The notes beneath the pieces were generated by a model. The model made no database searches, was not told the DNA's origin, and worked only from the letters and a program-made list of their open reading frames with translations. A program made the translations under genes and the position numbers. Of a stretch of 64,000 nucleotides of DNA, positions 30,154-40,378 are shown piece by piece. Each line of letters begins with the position of its first letter. Position 1 is the first letter of the stretch. Origin of the DNA: a virus; the IMG/VR virus record IMGVR_UViG_3300013094_000027, positions 28,019 through 92,018 of that record; one strand, written 5' to 3'.

Positions 30154-31416
30154 TTATCTTGAGAAAGGGTTTACAGGACGTGTTATTTTTGTGGCTCGTG
30201 ATGCATTTCCTCCATCATCAAATGATACAGATGATGACCTGTCACCTTGAGTTGTTTTCAACTTGCGTGCTGTTTCTTCTGCTTTAGCATTTGCACCTTT
30301 TTTAATTAAAGCTGCCTCATAACTTTCTTCATCTTGAAGAAGCCATAATACTTTAGCAATTTTTTGATAATTAGGTTCTTGATATTGATATTTTTCTAAC
30401 AAATGACCTAACATATTGGTGTTTCCACCAGAAATAGATTTGTAATTTGCATTTACAAGTCCATTATAAAGATTAGATTGTGTCTTAGAATCTATTTTAA
30501 TTCCTCCAATTTCTGAAGGTTTTAAAGCTTCGTATACATTTTGAACATATTGTTCAGCAGCTTTTCTGCGTTGTTCTGCAAATTGTTTTTGTTCTTCAAT
30601 TTGAGATTGAACATATTGTTCTTTTATTTTGTCCAATTTAGGTTTAAATTGAACAGCTTTTTTATCTATTAAATTAAGATCTTCCCACTCTTCGACTTGA
30701 TTCCGCACTTCTTCTTCAGTCCAATCAGCATAAGCATTTCTTAAATATTCAGAAACAATTTCTTTTTGATCTGATTCTTTAGAAGGATCTAGATCTTTTA
30801 TTTCTTGTACTTCGCCAAGTGCTTTGTATAAACCTTTTAAATCAGTACCACCGTTTGCAATATATTCGTAAGCAAGTTTAAAATCTTCAGGAAGCATATT
30901 ATAGAATTGAGTCGGAACTTCTTTCTTAATATTATCTTCTTTTAGTTTTAAATTTTCGTCTATTAATACATTAAGATCTTTGTTACTTAATTTTGAAAGA
31001 TATTCATCAATTGGTAACTTTTCATCATAATCATCAAAAGTTACAAAATCTTTAGATTCTATTTTATCTTTGATGTATTCAACAAGAGCCGACTTATCAG
31101 TTTTAGGTTTTCCTGTTGTGACTGGACGATCATCTACTGGTGCAGATCCATTATGTTCTGTTACAATAGAATTTAAAAGATCATCTTGTTGAGATTTTGC
31201 AGAATTACTAGTGTCTGGAGTTTTTACATCTTCAGGATTTTTTGCATCAGGAGTTTTTGTTGTGTCTTCTGTAGCATCAGGATCAAAATTAAAATCATCT
31301 GTTTGTCGTTTAAAAACAGATGATTGTGGTGGTGTTACCACATTTCCTCCACCAATTATCGGAAATCCATCAACATCAACTTCGATTTCTTGAAGATTTG
31401 TTTTATTTTCAGCCAT
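30154..31416 (-). CDS. Putative scaffolding protein
   Basis: 420 residues when started at the ATG giving MAENKTNLQEIEVDVDG; a start 54 bases further upstream exists but the chosen ATG has the AAACCAAT leader. The protein is acidic and low-complexity at first (DATEDTTKTPDAKNPEDVKTPDTS) and then strongly helical and coiled-coil (LDKIKEQYVQSQIEEQKQFAEQRRKAAEQYVQNVYEAL). Such composition directly between portal and capsid is typical of scaffolds. No protease triad is seen. Confidence 0.65.
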   Translation of the reverse strand: MAENKTNLQEIEVDVDGFPIIGGGNVVTPPQSSVFKRQTDDFNFDPDATEDTTKTPDAKNPEDVKTPDTSNSAKSQQDDLLNSIVTEHNGSAPVDDRPVTTGKPKTDKSALVEYIKDKIESKDFVTFDDYDEKLPIDEYLSKLSNKDLNVLIDENLKLKEDNIKKEVPTQFYNMLPEDFKLAYEYIANGGTDLKGLYKALGEVQEIKDLDPSKESDQKEIVSEYLRNAYADWTEEEVRNQVEEWEDLNLIDKKAVQFKPKLDKIKEQYVQSQIEEQKQFAEQRRKAAEQYVQNVYEALKPSEIGGIKIDSKTQSNLYNGLVNANYKSISGGNTNMLGHLLEKYQYQEPNYQKIAKVLWLLQDEESYEAALIKKGANAKAEETARKLKTTQGDRSSSVSFDDGGNASRATKITRPVNPFSR

Positions 31417-31558
31417 AAAATATTGGTTTGTTACTAGTTTTTGGTAGGAATCAGTTATACTTACTGACAATTATAATATACTAAAAAAACTTGTCAAATG
31501 TATTTTTTAAATAAAAAATTATAATTTCTTTTACAGATATAACTAATACTTGATCTTT

Positions 31559-34303
31559 TTATTTATTTTTTGATTGTTTACTTGCTGCTGTACGTTTAAT
31601 ATGAAGTTCTTCTCTTGTACGCATGTTTTCAGCATCAATCTTTTTTTGTTGTAATTCACGATCTTTTTGACGATCTTGTATTTCGTTGTAATGCTTTTCA
31701 CGATCAAAATTCATTTGATCTGTCCATTGTTGTTGTTGTTGTAAATTCTTTTGTGCGTCTTGATAAGCACTTTCACTTACATCAGGAGACATTGTTGTTG
31801 CAGCACGACCAGAAGATACTATTTCGGCAATTAATATTTTAGCTTGTCGTTCCTTTTCATTTTGAATATCTTGATGATCCCACTCCATTTGTTTTAATTT
31901 TTCTTCTTGAGCAAGTTCTTCTTGATGTTGTTGTTGTTGCTGTTGCAATTCTTGTTCTTTTTCTTTTTGTAATCTTGCTTCAATTTCACTGATTTTATCA
32001 TTTAATTCTGCAAGATCTTCTACTTGACGAATTTTTGTAATATCAGGAAGAGTTGCTCCCATAGTATTATTTACTAAAAGAACTTGTTGTATATCTTTTA
32101 AGATTTGACGAGCATTAACATTTACCATAGGAAATATGTTAAGATCTCGTAATAAAAGTTTTGTGCCGTCTATATTAAATTGAATTTTTTGATTACTTGT
32201 TGTAGTATATTGTAAAGATACGCTTGGGTTTTTAGATTGATAATATTGAGCCAGTTCTGTTCTCATTTGATGCACTCTAGGCATTAAATAATCACAATGT
32301 TCAATAAATTGCATTTCTGTTTGATCATAACTCCTTCTAATAGATTCTTCATATTCTTTAGCAGAAGTTTCTTGACCTATAGGTTGTCCCATTCTATTTG
32401 CATTAAATCCTATAGAAGCTAAACCTTGCTGTTGAAAAAATGAAAATAGTTGCATTCGTGATTCAAGTCGTTTATATTGACTTAAATCTATTTGTTGATA
32501 ATGTTGAAAATTAATATTTCCACCTCTTTCAGACAAGTTTTGCAAAGAAGTATCCATTGGTAAAAAACCAAATTGTTTCATTGCTGTGTAAGCTTGTTGA
32601 TAAGGATTCATACCCCAATCTTCTCCCAACGAATGTTTTGGTAAAGCGTTTTGGTCAAATAATACTACAGGCCCTATTTCATCAACAAGAATATCTAATA
32701 TACCATTACCTACAGTATTCATACCTATTTGATAAGGCATTAATTTTGCAATCATTGGTACAGAAACAGTATTTCTATCACCAAAAACAGCACCCTCAAC
32801 AGGTAGTTTTACACCATAAAAATTATTATCACCTTTAAATTGAAAAGGTAATCTGCCAGGTTTATTTTTTGTAACACCTATGTACATAGGTTGCATACCT
32901 CCAGGGTTATTCATACCCCACCATGCCGGTCTATTAGGTCCTATTTTTATACCGCCATATACGTCATTGATCCAAAACCAATCTATGTGTTCACCATATG
33001 TTAGATTGTATTTTGTTTTTTCTTTATATACAGATGTGTCATAAACAGGTTTATCTGTTATTTTATAAAATTCATCTACAATATCTTCATTTGGTATGCC
33101 GTCAGGACCTATTTTTATAAGATGTCCAATTTTCCTAGCTGATTTCCAATAAATTGTAGAAACTCGCATTAGATTTGAATTACCAAAATCTTGCAAATCT
33201 TCAGAACCTAATAAAATAGTTTGTACAATATCTCCATTATTATATGCAATATCGTATTTAGAAATAAATTGTCTGTATGCTAAACCAGGCATTTGTACAT
33301 TCCATTCATGATCTCTTGACGCATCATAATATGAACCATCAGGATTTACGTTTCCTAAAAGATACCCTGCAGCACGTATTGGATAAATAGCTTCAACATT
33401 ACGAATTTGTTCTTCAGTCATTATCCAACCATACTTATCTATAATATCTGAAGCAGACATCAGATCTATATAACCTATCCAATTAGATTGTGATAACCAA
33501 CGTCTATCAGGTGATTTATGATAAAATGCTTGTAAAGGATTCCAAAGCTCTATTTCATAATCATCCTCTTTCATTTTAAAATGCCAGAATTCACAATCAA
33601 AAATAAGTTTGTCTCGAAACGCCCTTTCTTCTAGTTCATCAAAATGAAACCTCCTCATATCCACTTCCATTTGATGTTGAGCCCATTCCACATAAATATT
33701 TCTGTATCCTGTTCTATACCATTGTTGTAAATTAGGAAGTTGTTTTAAAGCGTCTGGTTGTAATTGTTGTTGTACTTGAGGATCATTTAAATTTTGACCA
33801 AGTTCTTGCAATTTTTGCATTGTTTTAAACTCAGCATCAGCAAGTAATATTTGTTCTAATTTATTTTGTTTATCTTCTTCCATTTCAGAAGTAGACTCAT
33901 CATCTATAGCAGTAAACATCAATTTTGTTTGACGCTTGCTAAATTCTGTTCTAAAAGAATCTATAATAGAAGGTATCCAAGGAAAAAATCGCAACTCTAA
34001 TAGATTTTGAGAATTATCCATTAAAGATTCGACCATATCTGAATTTATATTCTGTGGTCCTACAATATAATCTTGTCTATCAATAATACCTTTTGCAGCT
34101 TTTTCCCAACGCAATAACTTAGGAGCTCTCCTTTGAAGTTGTTTGATACCTTGCCATTCAAAAAAATCCATGCACCAACCAAGCCATTGTTCATCCTTTT
34201 CATTTTCAGGAATCATCTGCAGGGGTTGCACGAGGACGCCCATTCGATTATAAGAAGCCTTGGTCCCTTTTTTCAAATCTAAAGCATTGAGAATGCGTGC
34301 CAT
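31559..34303 (-). CDS. Portal protein
   Basis: 914 residues, the size expected for crAss-like portals. Typical segments are the N-terminal clip/wing region (KLLRWEKAAKGIIDRQDYIV, FRTEFSKRQTKLMFTAID) and a helical crown. Residues after ~770 form a Gln-rich coiled coil (EKEQELQQQQQQHQEELAQEEK, later QKNLQQQQQW). It forms the dodecameric DNA gate at the capsid vertex. It lies after the terminase region and before the scaffold gene, as in other tailed phages. Confidence 0.8.
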   Translation of the reverse strand: MARILNALDLKKGTKASYNRMGVLVQPLQMIPENEKDEQWLGWCMDFFEWQGIKQLQRRAPKLLRWEKAAKGIIDRQDYIVGPQNINSDMVESLMDNSQNLLELRFFPWIPSIIDSFRTEFSKRQTKLMFTAIDDESTSEMEEDKQNKLEQILLADAEFKTMQKLQELGQNLNDPQVQQQLQPDALKQLPNLQQWYRTGYRNIYVEWAQHQMEVDMRRFHFDELEERAFRDKLIFDCEFWHFKMKEDDYEIELWNPLQAFYHKSPDRRWLSQSNWIGYIDLMSASDIIDKYGWIMTEEQIRNVEAIYPIRAAGYLLGNVNPDGSYYDASRDHEWNVQMPGLAYRQFISKYDIAYNNGDIVQTILLGSEDLQDFGNSNLMRVSTIYWKSARKIGHLIKIGPDGIPNEDIVDEFYKITDKPVYDTSVYKEKTKYNLTYGEHIDWFWINDVYGGIKIGPNRPAWWGMNNPGGMQPMYIGVTKNKPGRLPFQFKGDNNFYGVKLPVEGAVFGDRNTVSVPMIAKLMPYQIGMNTVGNGILDILVDEIGPVVLFDQNALPKHSLGEDWGMNPYQQAYTAMKQFGFLPMDTSLQNLSERGGNINFQHYQQIDLSQYKRLESRMQLFSFFQQQGLASIGFNANRMGQPIGQETSAKEYEESIRRSYDQTEMQFIEHCDYLMPRVHQMRTELAQYYQSKNPSVSLQYTTTSNQKIQFNIDGTKLLLRDLNIFPMVNVNARQILKDIQQVLLVNNTMGATLPDITKIRQVEDLAELNDKISEIEARLQKEKEQELQQQQQQHQEELAQEEKLKQMEWDHQDIQNEKERQAKILIAEIVSSGRAATTMSPDVSESAYQDAQKNLQQQQQWTDQMNFDREKHYNEIQDRQKDRELQQKKIDAENMRTREELHIKRTAASKQSKNK

Positions 34304-34325
34304 ATATATGATATATTTTTATTAA

Positions 34326-35189
34326 TTAAATTAATTTTAAATTTGTTTTATTTTTATTTAAACCTTTCAATTGTTTATATAAACACATATATTTATATCC
34401 AAGTTTATTACTTGCATCTTGAATTGATTCAAATATTTCTTGCGTATCTATATTAATAACTTTATCACCATTTTTATTTAGTGAATTTTTAATACCCTCT
34501 TTTATTTTATTTCTAATTTCTTCGGTAAATATTTTGTTTTTACCCGCAACCCTCATTTTTTCTATAGTTTCAAGAGATCGTTTTTTACCTAACCAATTTC
34601 CAGGTTTTCCTAATTTAGCCTTTGAGAGTTTTTCTTTATGTTCTTTAGATAGTTGTTTGCCTTTAAGTTTTTCTGCAATTTTATTTTTGGTTTCTTCAGA
34701 TTTTGTCTTACCAAATTGTGGATGATTTTCACCAGAATTGATTTTAGATAAATATTTCTTAAATTCTTCTGTATTTTTAGGTTTTCCCAATTGTGACTTC
34801 CTACTTTTTTCTCTTGATTCGAGTGTTACAATATGTCCTTTAAGAGCTTTAGATTGTTTTTCACGAGTTTCTTTTGTAGGTTTGTATCCAAGACTGCCTT
34901 CGCCACCATCTGTTAAATTTGCTAAAGTTCCTATACCTAAATCTATTCTTTCATAAAGTTTTATAAATTCAATTTCTTTAAGTTTTGCTTCCTCAAAAGA
35001 TAAATCTTCTAACATTATTTCTACTTCGTAGTTTCCATTATTTTTAGCAACTATCTTTTTCCAAATATCATTTCTACCTACTTTACAATAGGCACGAGAT
35101 TTCTTCTTTCCTAATCCCACATAAAACACTTCATCCTTATCAGGTCTGATGTGTCTGTAGAGTATGTATTTATTTTCTTCTTTATTCAT
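34326..35189 (-). CDS. GIY-YIG homing endonuclease with NUMOD3 repeats
   Basis: 287 residues. The N-terminal catalytic domain reads YILYRHIRPDKDEVFYVGLG, a GIY-YIG variant (YRH..YVG), followed by R32AYCK, an E in the EAKLKEIEFIKLY helix, and NLTDGGEG. Residues ~100-240 hold DNA-binding NUMOD3 modules (ETREKQSKALKG, SGENHPQFGKTKSEETKNKIAEKLKG, KEKLSKAKLGKPGNWLGKKRS). The C terminus (INIDTQEIFESIQDASNKLG) is a NUMOD1-like helix-turn-helix. It is free-standing, between terminase and portal. The first ATG overlaps the upstream stop. Confidence 0.9.
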   Translation of the reverse strand: MNKEENKYILYRHIRPDKDEVFYVGLGKKKSRAYCKVGRNDIWKKIVAKNNGNYEVEIMLEDLSFEEAKLKEIEFIKLYERIDLGIGTLANLTDGGEGSLGYKPTKETREKQSKALKGHIVTLESREKSRKSQLGKPKNTEEFKKYLSKINSGENHPQFGKTKSEETKNKIAEKLKGKQLSKEHKEKLSKAKLGKPGNWLGKKRSLETIEKMRVAGKNKIFTEEIRNKIKEGIKNSLNKNGDKVINIDTQEIFESIQDASNKLGYKYMCLYKQLKGLNKNKTNLKLI

Positions 35190-35565
35190 TGATTTCTCCT
35201 AAATTATGTACATCTATTATCATACCGTTTTTAACAGCATTTTCCAAATCTTCTTTTGACATAAATGAATTTCCCCCAATAACTGTTATTTGTTCTAATT
35301 CTGATTCTGTCAATTTATGCATTCCATACAAAAAATTTGAAGGACAATATTCAAATTCAGAAACAGATCCGTCTGATGATTGTGATACAATAGGCGTACA
35401 TGTTTTTGGTCTTTCTAAAGGAAAAGCACTTTCTCCATCTTCATTACGAATTCTTTCTTCAGAATAGATAATGCGCTGTATTTCAAAAATTTTTTTAGAA
35501 AATGAATGATTTATTTCTTCAAGGTCTGTTAACAGTTTTTTAACGTATTCTTTGTTATTAATCAT
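35182..35565 (-). CDS. Small protein after terminase, unknown
   Basis: 127 residues. The N-terminal half is helical (INNKEYVKKLLTDLEEINHSFSKKIFEIQRIIYSEE). The C-terminal half contains SKEDLENAVKNGMIIDVHN. The stop overlaps the endonuclease start (ATGAATAA). It might be a small terminase-associated or host-directed protein. No family is recognised. Confidence 0.5.
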   Translation of the reverse strand: MINNKEYVKKLLTDLEEINHSFSKKIFEIQRIIYSEERIRNEDGESAFPLERPKTCTPIVSQSSDGSVSEFEYCPSNFLYGMHKLTESELEQITVIGGNSFMSKEDLENAVKNGMIIDVHNLGEINE

Positions 35566-35576
35566 AATTATTAATT

Positions 35577-37862
35577 TTAACGAAAGTTTTTAAATCCAAA
35601 AGCAGGTTTTGACCAAGGATTCACCTTTTTAGTTTGTTCAGGTCCCATTATAAATGTACGTAATTTATTTGGTTTGTCCAAATCTTTTATTTTTTCTACT
35701 GTTTTTCTAAAACCTCTGTTTGCATTTTCTATTGTTACAAAAGCAACTAATGCTGCAAAAGCAACTAATCTGTCATAGTTTCCTTTTTCATCGTCATATT
35801 CTTGCATTTCACGTAAAAGCATTATATCAGGAATACGCTCTACTCCATAAATTGTTTTAACTACTTCACCATTTTCTTTAGTAATAGTGTCTAATTCTTC
35901 TTTTAAATAGTTTATAACATATGAAAGCAAATGTAAAAAAACAGGAGTTGAATTTTTCCAGCCATATTCTTGAAAAGTTTCAGATACTCCTTTCATATCT
36001 TTGTTAAAAGACAAAAGCCTTTCTCTTGAAACCAATCTATGTTGTTTTCTTCTATGTTGCATATATGTAATAAACTCAGATACGTTTGCTTCACATATAA
36101 TTTGTGCGTTGTAAAGATCACTCATCATTTCTAACAACTCATGAGTTTTCTTTAAATCATCATATCTTCCACACCACGAGGCAACAATTTTACCACGTTC
36201 TAAAAAAGTTTCAACATTATTTCCTTCTATTTTAGTTAGTTCAGAATCTGTTTTATAAACATATGTTGAACATAAAGATTCTGAACTAACAGAGCGACCT
36301 TCTTTAACAGGATCGACAGACATATAATAAGTACCCCAATCAGCATTTGCTTTTATAGGACGTTCGTAAATACAAACAACACTTGTTTTGTCTTCTAAAG
36401 ATCTTATTTTGTTTCCTAATATACTTATAGGAGATTTATGTGTTGATTTTATTTCAACATTACCATCTTTATCTCTTACAAGATTTACAGTTTCTATTGG
36501 GTAATTATGTTCTTCTATTCTTAGAATTTGTGCATTTATTAAATTTAATGGAAATTTTGATTCTTTTCTATAAGCAAATGCTTCATGTATATTTATAGGT
36601 TTTTGTGAAATACGTAATTGATATTTTTCTGGAGACAATCCTTTTTTCCATTCTTTTCTTTCTTTAAGAATAGCTTCTAAAGAGCCTATATTATAATCAA
36701 AATTTTCAATTCCTCTTTTAATACAGTTTTCTTTTATATCTTCTATTTGTTGTTTTGTCGGAGTGTCTATAATAGAATTTCCATAACGATCTATATATGG
36801 AAACATAGACCATTGTTCAGGAATAAATAATCCAGCATATCCTACAGTACCTTTATCGTCTAATAAATCTGTTTCTACAGCATAAATTGAATTTGGTATA
36901 GGATTTAAAATCATTTCTTTTAATGGTTTACATTGATCCAAATCACCAACAGATCCTGCAGCAATAAACAATCCTGTAGTTATCATACCACTTGATAATG
37001 CTGGACGAATAAATTCGTATGTTGTATCCATTTTTGGGGCAATTCCTGCCTCTTCATGATAAAATATAGATATATTACCACCCACACCTGCTGTAGGATC
37101 CTTTTCAAAAGAATGTCCTATTATAGTAGATTGATTTCCTTGATATACATCTTTATCTCCAATACGAATTTTTTGACGTTGTTGCCATGTTAAAACTTTA
37201 TCAGGATCTGATTCTCGATACCAACCTGTATTTTTATTTAAAAAGTTTTTATATTCATTTAAAAATTTCCATGCTCCTTTTTCATTTATATAATCTTTAA
37301 GAGAAGCACCCATTTTTAAAGTTTGTCCTTTTTCAAACCAATATCTATTTATTAGTTTTGCTGCTTTCATATAAGTATTGCCCCATTGTCTCTTCTTAAG
37401 CTCTGCAGCATGTTTGTAATGTAACTCAGCTAAAAGTTCATATAAATGTGCATGATATTGACTATCCCATATTTCAGGAAAATCATATGCTTTTTTTTCT
37501 TTATCGTATATTGGCAAAAAGTTTATCCAAAAATAATAATCTCTTGTTAGATACCATTTTTTGCCATACTTATTAATAAATATTACACCATTTCTACATT
37601 TTGATTTTTCTGAAAGAATAAATTCATTTTCTAAAGCACCCCAATAATTTATCCAATCTTTTGAATTTTCGGGAGAAATAGTATATATTTTTTCTTTATT
37701 AAATTTTTTTGCCTGTTCATTAAAATAAAAAGTAGTTTCATCAAATTCATATTCACCTGGCTTTTTAAAAACAGATAATACAAAAGTTTTAAATTCTTCT
37801 CTTGTTTGAAATACCGTAGTATCCCATTTACCATTATTCCAAGTAGGTACTTCTATAAACAT
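35577..37862 (-). CDS. Terminase large subunit
   Basis: 761 residues. The ATPase part shows a deviant Walker A region at 156-164 (KKRQWGNTY, lacking the GKS/T end), and Walker B at 264-271 (ISIFYHEE). The RNase H-like nuclease has D517 (YYMSVDP), E591 (QIICEAN) and D697 (NYDRLVAF). These are the three metal-binding acids that cut concatemeric DNA. The enzyme docks on the portal and packages DNA into the prohead. The altered Walker A is common in some terminase lineages but is worth checking. Confidence 0.88.
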   Translation of the reverse strand: MFIEVPTWNNGKWDTTVFQTREEFKTFVLSVFKKPGEYEFDETTFYFNEQAKKFNKEKIYTISPENSKDWINYWGALENEFILSEKSKCRNGVIFINKYGKKWYLTRDYYFWINFLPIYDKEKKAYDFPEIWDSQYHAHLYELLAELHYKHAAELKKRQWGNTYMKAAKLINRYWFEKGQTLKMGASLKDYINEKGAWKFLNEYKNFLNKNTGWYRESDPDKVLTWQQRQKIRIGDKDVYQGNQSTIIGHSFEKDPTAGVGGNISIFYHEEAGIAPKMDTTYEFIRPALSSGMITTGLFIAAGSVGDLDQCKPLKEMILNPIPNSIYAVETDLLDDKGTVGYAGLFIPEQWSMFPYIDRYGNSIIDTPTKQQIEDIKENCIKRGIENFDYNIGSLEAILKERKEWKKGLSPEKYQLRISQKPINIHEAFAYRKESKFPLNLINAQILRIEEHNYPIETVNLVRDKDGNVEIKSTHKSPISILGNKIRSLEDKTSVVCIYERPIKANADWGTYYMSVDPVKEGRSVSSESLCSTYVYKTDSELTKIEGNNVETFLERGKIVASWCGRYDDLKKTHELLEMMSDLYNAQIICEANVSEFITYMQHRRKQHRLVSRERLLSFNKDMKGVSETFQEYGWKNSTPVFLHLLSYVINYLKEELDTITKENGEVVKTIYGVERIPDIMLLREMQEYDDEKGNYDRLVAFAALVAFVTIENANRGFRKTVEKIKDLDKPNKLRTFIMGPEQTKKVNPWSKPAFGFKNFR

Positions 37863-37873
37863 GTTTATTTATT

Positions 37874-38491
37874 TTAAGGTATAAAATTTTCAGTATGCCG
37901 ATTGTATCCTATATGGTAGCAACTAGTATTTAAAGAAGAAACTACTTTATAATTAAATTTTTTACTATGTTGCATACAATCAAACTCTTCTCCAAATTCT
38001 TGCAATCCGTTTGGAAACATTTTTAAATAATCTGATTTATATCTTAAACCAGGATTCCAAGAATATCCATTCCATTCTTGCCAAATCGGTAAAGAACCGT
38101 CCTCATTACATTTATGAGGTGTATCCCATGAATGTCTTACCCATACCTGATTAATAGTTTTATCTTTCATTATAGACAAAGAATCTTCTATAAATCCTGG
38201 TCTATCAAATTCCCAATCGTCTTCTAAGTGAAAAATATATTCATTAGAAGCATTTGTAAAAAGAATATCTAGTGATTTAGATAATCCAATATGATTGTTG
38301 TGAAAAATTTTAAATTTATCACCGTATAAATCATATAGTTCTTTTGCTATAGCACTATTTCCTGAATCATCAGTCATTAAAAATTCAGCAATCGGATATG
38401 TATTATATTTAAAAAAACTATCTAATGTTCTTTTAAGTAAATCCAATCTTGCACATGTTGTTATTGTTACTGTTATTGGTATGTTATTCAT
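37874..38491 (-). CDS. Glycosyltransferase, GT-A fold (family 2-like)
   Basis: 205 residues starting MNNIPITVTITTCARLDLLKRTLDSFFKYN. The start was chosen because it overlaps the previous stop (ATGAATAA); an upstream in-frame ATG would enter the neighbour further. The nucleotide-binding opening and the LEDDWEF motif (a DxD-like site) are typical of GT2 enzymes, which move a sugar from a nucleotide donor to an acceptor. It is first after terminase in the sugar-transfer block. Confidence 0.7.
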   Translation of the reverse strand: MNNIPITVTITTCARLDLLKRTLDSFFKYNTYPIAEFLMTDDSGNSAIAKELYDLYGDKFKIFHNNHIGLSKSLDILFTNASNEYIFHLEDDWEFDRPGFIEDSLSIMKDKTINQVWVRHSWDTPHKCNEDGSLPIWQEWNGYSWNPGLRYKSDYLKMFPNGLQEFGEEFDCMQHSKKFNYKVVSSLNTSCYHIGYNRHTENFIP

Positions 38492-39191
38492 GTAAAATAA
38501 ATTTTGGATTAACAAATTCTCTTATTCCGTCTAAATTTGTATCTATTGGTGTTCTATTATATATGTGAATTTTTGTTGCTTTGATAGGTAATGTTTCAAT
38601 CATAAATAAATTAGATGTAGAAACAGTATGAATTTCTTCAGCATTTTCTATAATTTTACTCCAATCAAGCAATGTATATCCCGGAATATTTGTCATATAA
38701 ACTTTATTTGCAAAATCATTTTCAAGATTAATATCTATTTTACCACCACTAAAATATTCATTAATTAAAATATAAGGTTCTTGTAAATTTAACAAGTTAT
38801 ATAATAAATTTTCTTTTTGAAAATTCCTATTCCATTTTAATGTTTTCCAAAGATCTGTTGATAAATTTAATAATCTGTATTTATCTAACATTGTGTGTAA
38901 TTGATCACTACAATCATATTTACTTGAAAGATTTCTAACTATTGGATTTGCAAATCTTAAAGGTAAAAACTGCATACCATCATACTCTCCAAAAGAATCT
39001 TTTTCAAAATCAATAGGATATTGACTAGTTTTTTTAAATTGTATATAAGGAATATATTCTTGTATCCAATAAAATTCGTCATGAATTACCCAAATTACTT
39101 CAGAATTATCTTTTTCAATAAGGTGTCTTGCTAACGGTTCACAAAAAAGAATGTCACCTAAACCTCTTGGTTGATTTATCAAATATCTCAT
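38484..39191 (-). CDS. Glycosyltransferase family 9-like (heptosyltransferase-like) protein
   Basis: 235 residues. The start MRYLINQPRGLGDILFCEPLARHL matches the opening of ADP-heptose:LPS heptosyltransferase-type GT-B enzymes. The later half (TNIPGYTLLDWSKIIENAEEIHTVSTSNLFMIETLPIKATKIHIYN) resembles their donor-binding end. It is short for a full two-domain enzyme, so the acceptor domain may be reduced. Confidence 0.6.
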   Translation of the reverse strand: MRYLINQPRGLGDILFCEPLARHLIEKDNSEVIWVIHDEFYWIQEYIPYIQFKKTSQYPIDFEKDSFGEYDGMQFLPLRFANPIVRNLSSKYDCSDQLHTMLDKYRLLNLSTDLWKTLKWNRNFQKENLLYNLLNLQEPYILINEYFSGGKIDINLENDFANKVYMTNIPGYTLLDWSKIIENAEEIHTVSTSNLFMIETLPIKATKIHIYNRTPIDTNLDGIREFVNPKFILHE

Positions 39192-39193
39192 AT

Positions 39194-39682
39194 TTAAAAT
39201 TTTTCAGCAACAATCATAAAAGAATTATTCAAATCTTCTCCAGAAAAAAATATATTTGTATAATTATTATCTTTTAAATAATCGTTTAAAATTTCTGGAG
39301 TCAATATATTAACATGTTTTCTGTTATACCAAGGTCGCCAATATGTTTGACTATATGCCGGAAGATACAAAAATAATATACCGCCTGATTTAAGTTTTTG
39401 TCCCCAATAATTTAAATGAGAAACCCAATCTGGCAGATGTTCTAAACAATGTGAACTAAATATGTAATCTAAATTTTCATACGGAAAATTCAAAGAATCA
39501 TATTCTGTAAAAGCAGGATCTACAGGGTTTGCTCCCGGAAACATCCATTCTTTTTTTGCACATCCAATATCAACACCATAACCTTTACAAAAATGTAAAG
39601 CATATGGTATCGCAAATTGTGATGCATTTCCTTTAGATTGAAATAAAGGATAATTTTTTTCTTTGTGTTTTATTAGTTCCAT
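39194..39682 (-). CDS. SAM-dependent methyltransferase
   Basis: 162 residues, with motif I as GYGVDIGCAKKEW, the acidic-loop region NPVDPAFTEYDSLNFPYENLDYIFSSHCLEHLPDW, and post-motif LKSGGILFLYLPAYS. This is a compact class I methyltransferase of the type found in sugar biosynthesis clusters. Being inside the glycosyltransferase run, it probably methylates a sugar rather than DNA. Confidence 0.7.
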   Translation of the reverse strand: MELIKHKEKNYPLFQSKGNASQFAIPYALHFCKGYGVDIGCAKKEWMFPGANPVDPAFTEYDSLNFPYENLDYIFSSHCLEHLPDWVSHLNYWGQKLKSGGILFLYLPAYSQTYWRPWYNRKHVNILTPEILNDYLKDNNYTNIFFSGEDLNNSFMIVAEKF

Positions 39683-40378
39683 TTATCTTATAATTTTATA
39701 ATTTTCATCAGTTAAACTCCTTCTATAACCTTCTCTAATGTCATTTTCTTCTGCTAAATAATGATTTCCCCAACCTTGTTTTTTATTTAATTCACTTAAT
39801 CTTGATTTACTATTTCTATATTTTTGAACTAAATATTCTTCATTAATTGCTTTCATATGATAAAGTTTAAAAAAAGAATTACATTTTTTAATATTTCCTA
39901 TAGGGTTACAAAAATGAGCACCGACAGTATAATTAATTTCTTTAATATCTTTTGGAGAAAAGATGCAATATTTATCTTCAGAAACAAGTCTATGCCCTCT
40001 ATTTATTTGTAAAGGATTTTGTGTTCCATCACCTACCATATTCCAACCTTCACATTGAACAATAGTATTTCCTTTTAATTCATCTAAATTGATTTCTATA
40101 AATTCATCACAATCAATTACTATTACAAAATCAGATTTAGAATTTTTCCAAATATTGTTTTTAAATTCTAATAACAAGTCGTCTCTTATTTCACCACCTG
40201 TTTCATATACTCCTAAATTACATTTTAATTTTTTAATAACATTTATGGTATCGTCTGTTGAACCATTGTCATAAAAATTAAATATAATATTATTATTTGT
40301 TTTTTGTTTGTAAAACTCAACCAAATAAGGTATTAAATATTCTTCATTATAAACTGGACAAAATAGTTCAAAAGTCAT
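39683..40378 (-). CDS. Glycosyltransferase (cassette copy 2, gene B)
   Basis: 231 residues: FELFCPVYNEEYLIPYLVEFYKQ, then FYDNGSTDDT and VIVIDCDEFIEI (the DxD site). It is a clear paralogue of the 228-residue gene at 40,950-41,636; the openings and DNGSTD and DCDE motifs match. The two lie in alternating pairs with another paralogous type, so a two-gene cassette was duplicated in tandem. The product probably adds sugars to a phage or host glycan. Confidence 0.72.
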   Translation of the reverse strand: MTFELFCPVYNEEYLIPYLVEFYKQKTNNNIIFNFYDNGSTDDTINVIKKLKCNLGVYETGGEIRDDLLLEFKNNIWKNSKSDFVIVIDCDEFIEINLDELKGNTIVQCEGWNMVGDGTQNPLQINRGHRLVSEDKYCIFSPKDIKEINYTVGAHFCNPIGNIKKCNSFFKLYHMKAINEEYLVQKYRNSKSRLSELNKKQGWGNHYLAEENDIREGYRRSLTDENYKIIR

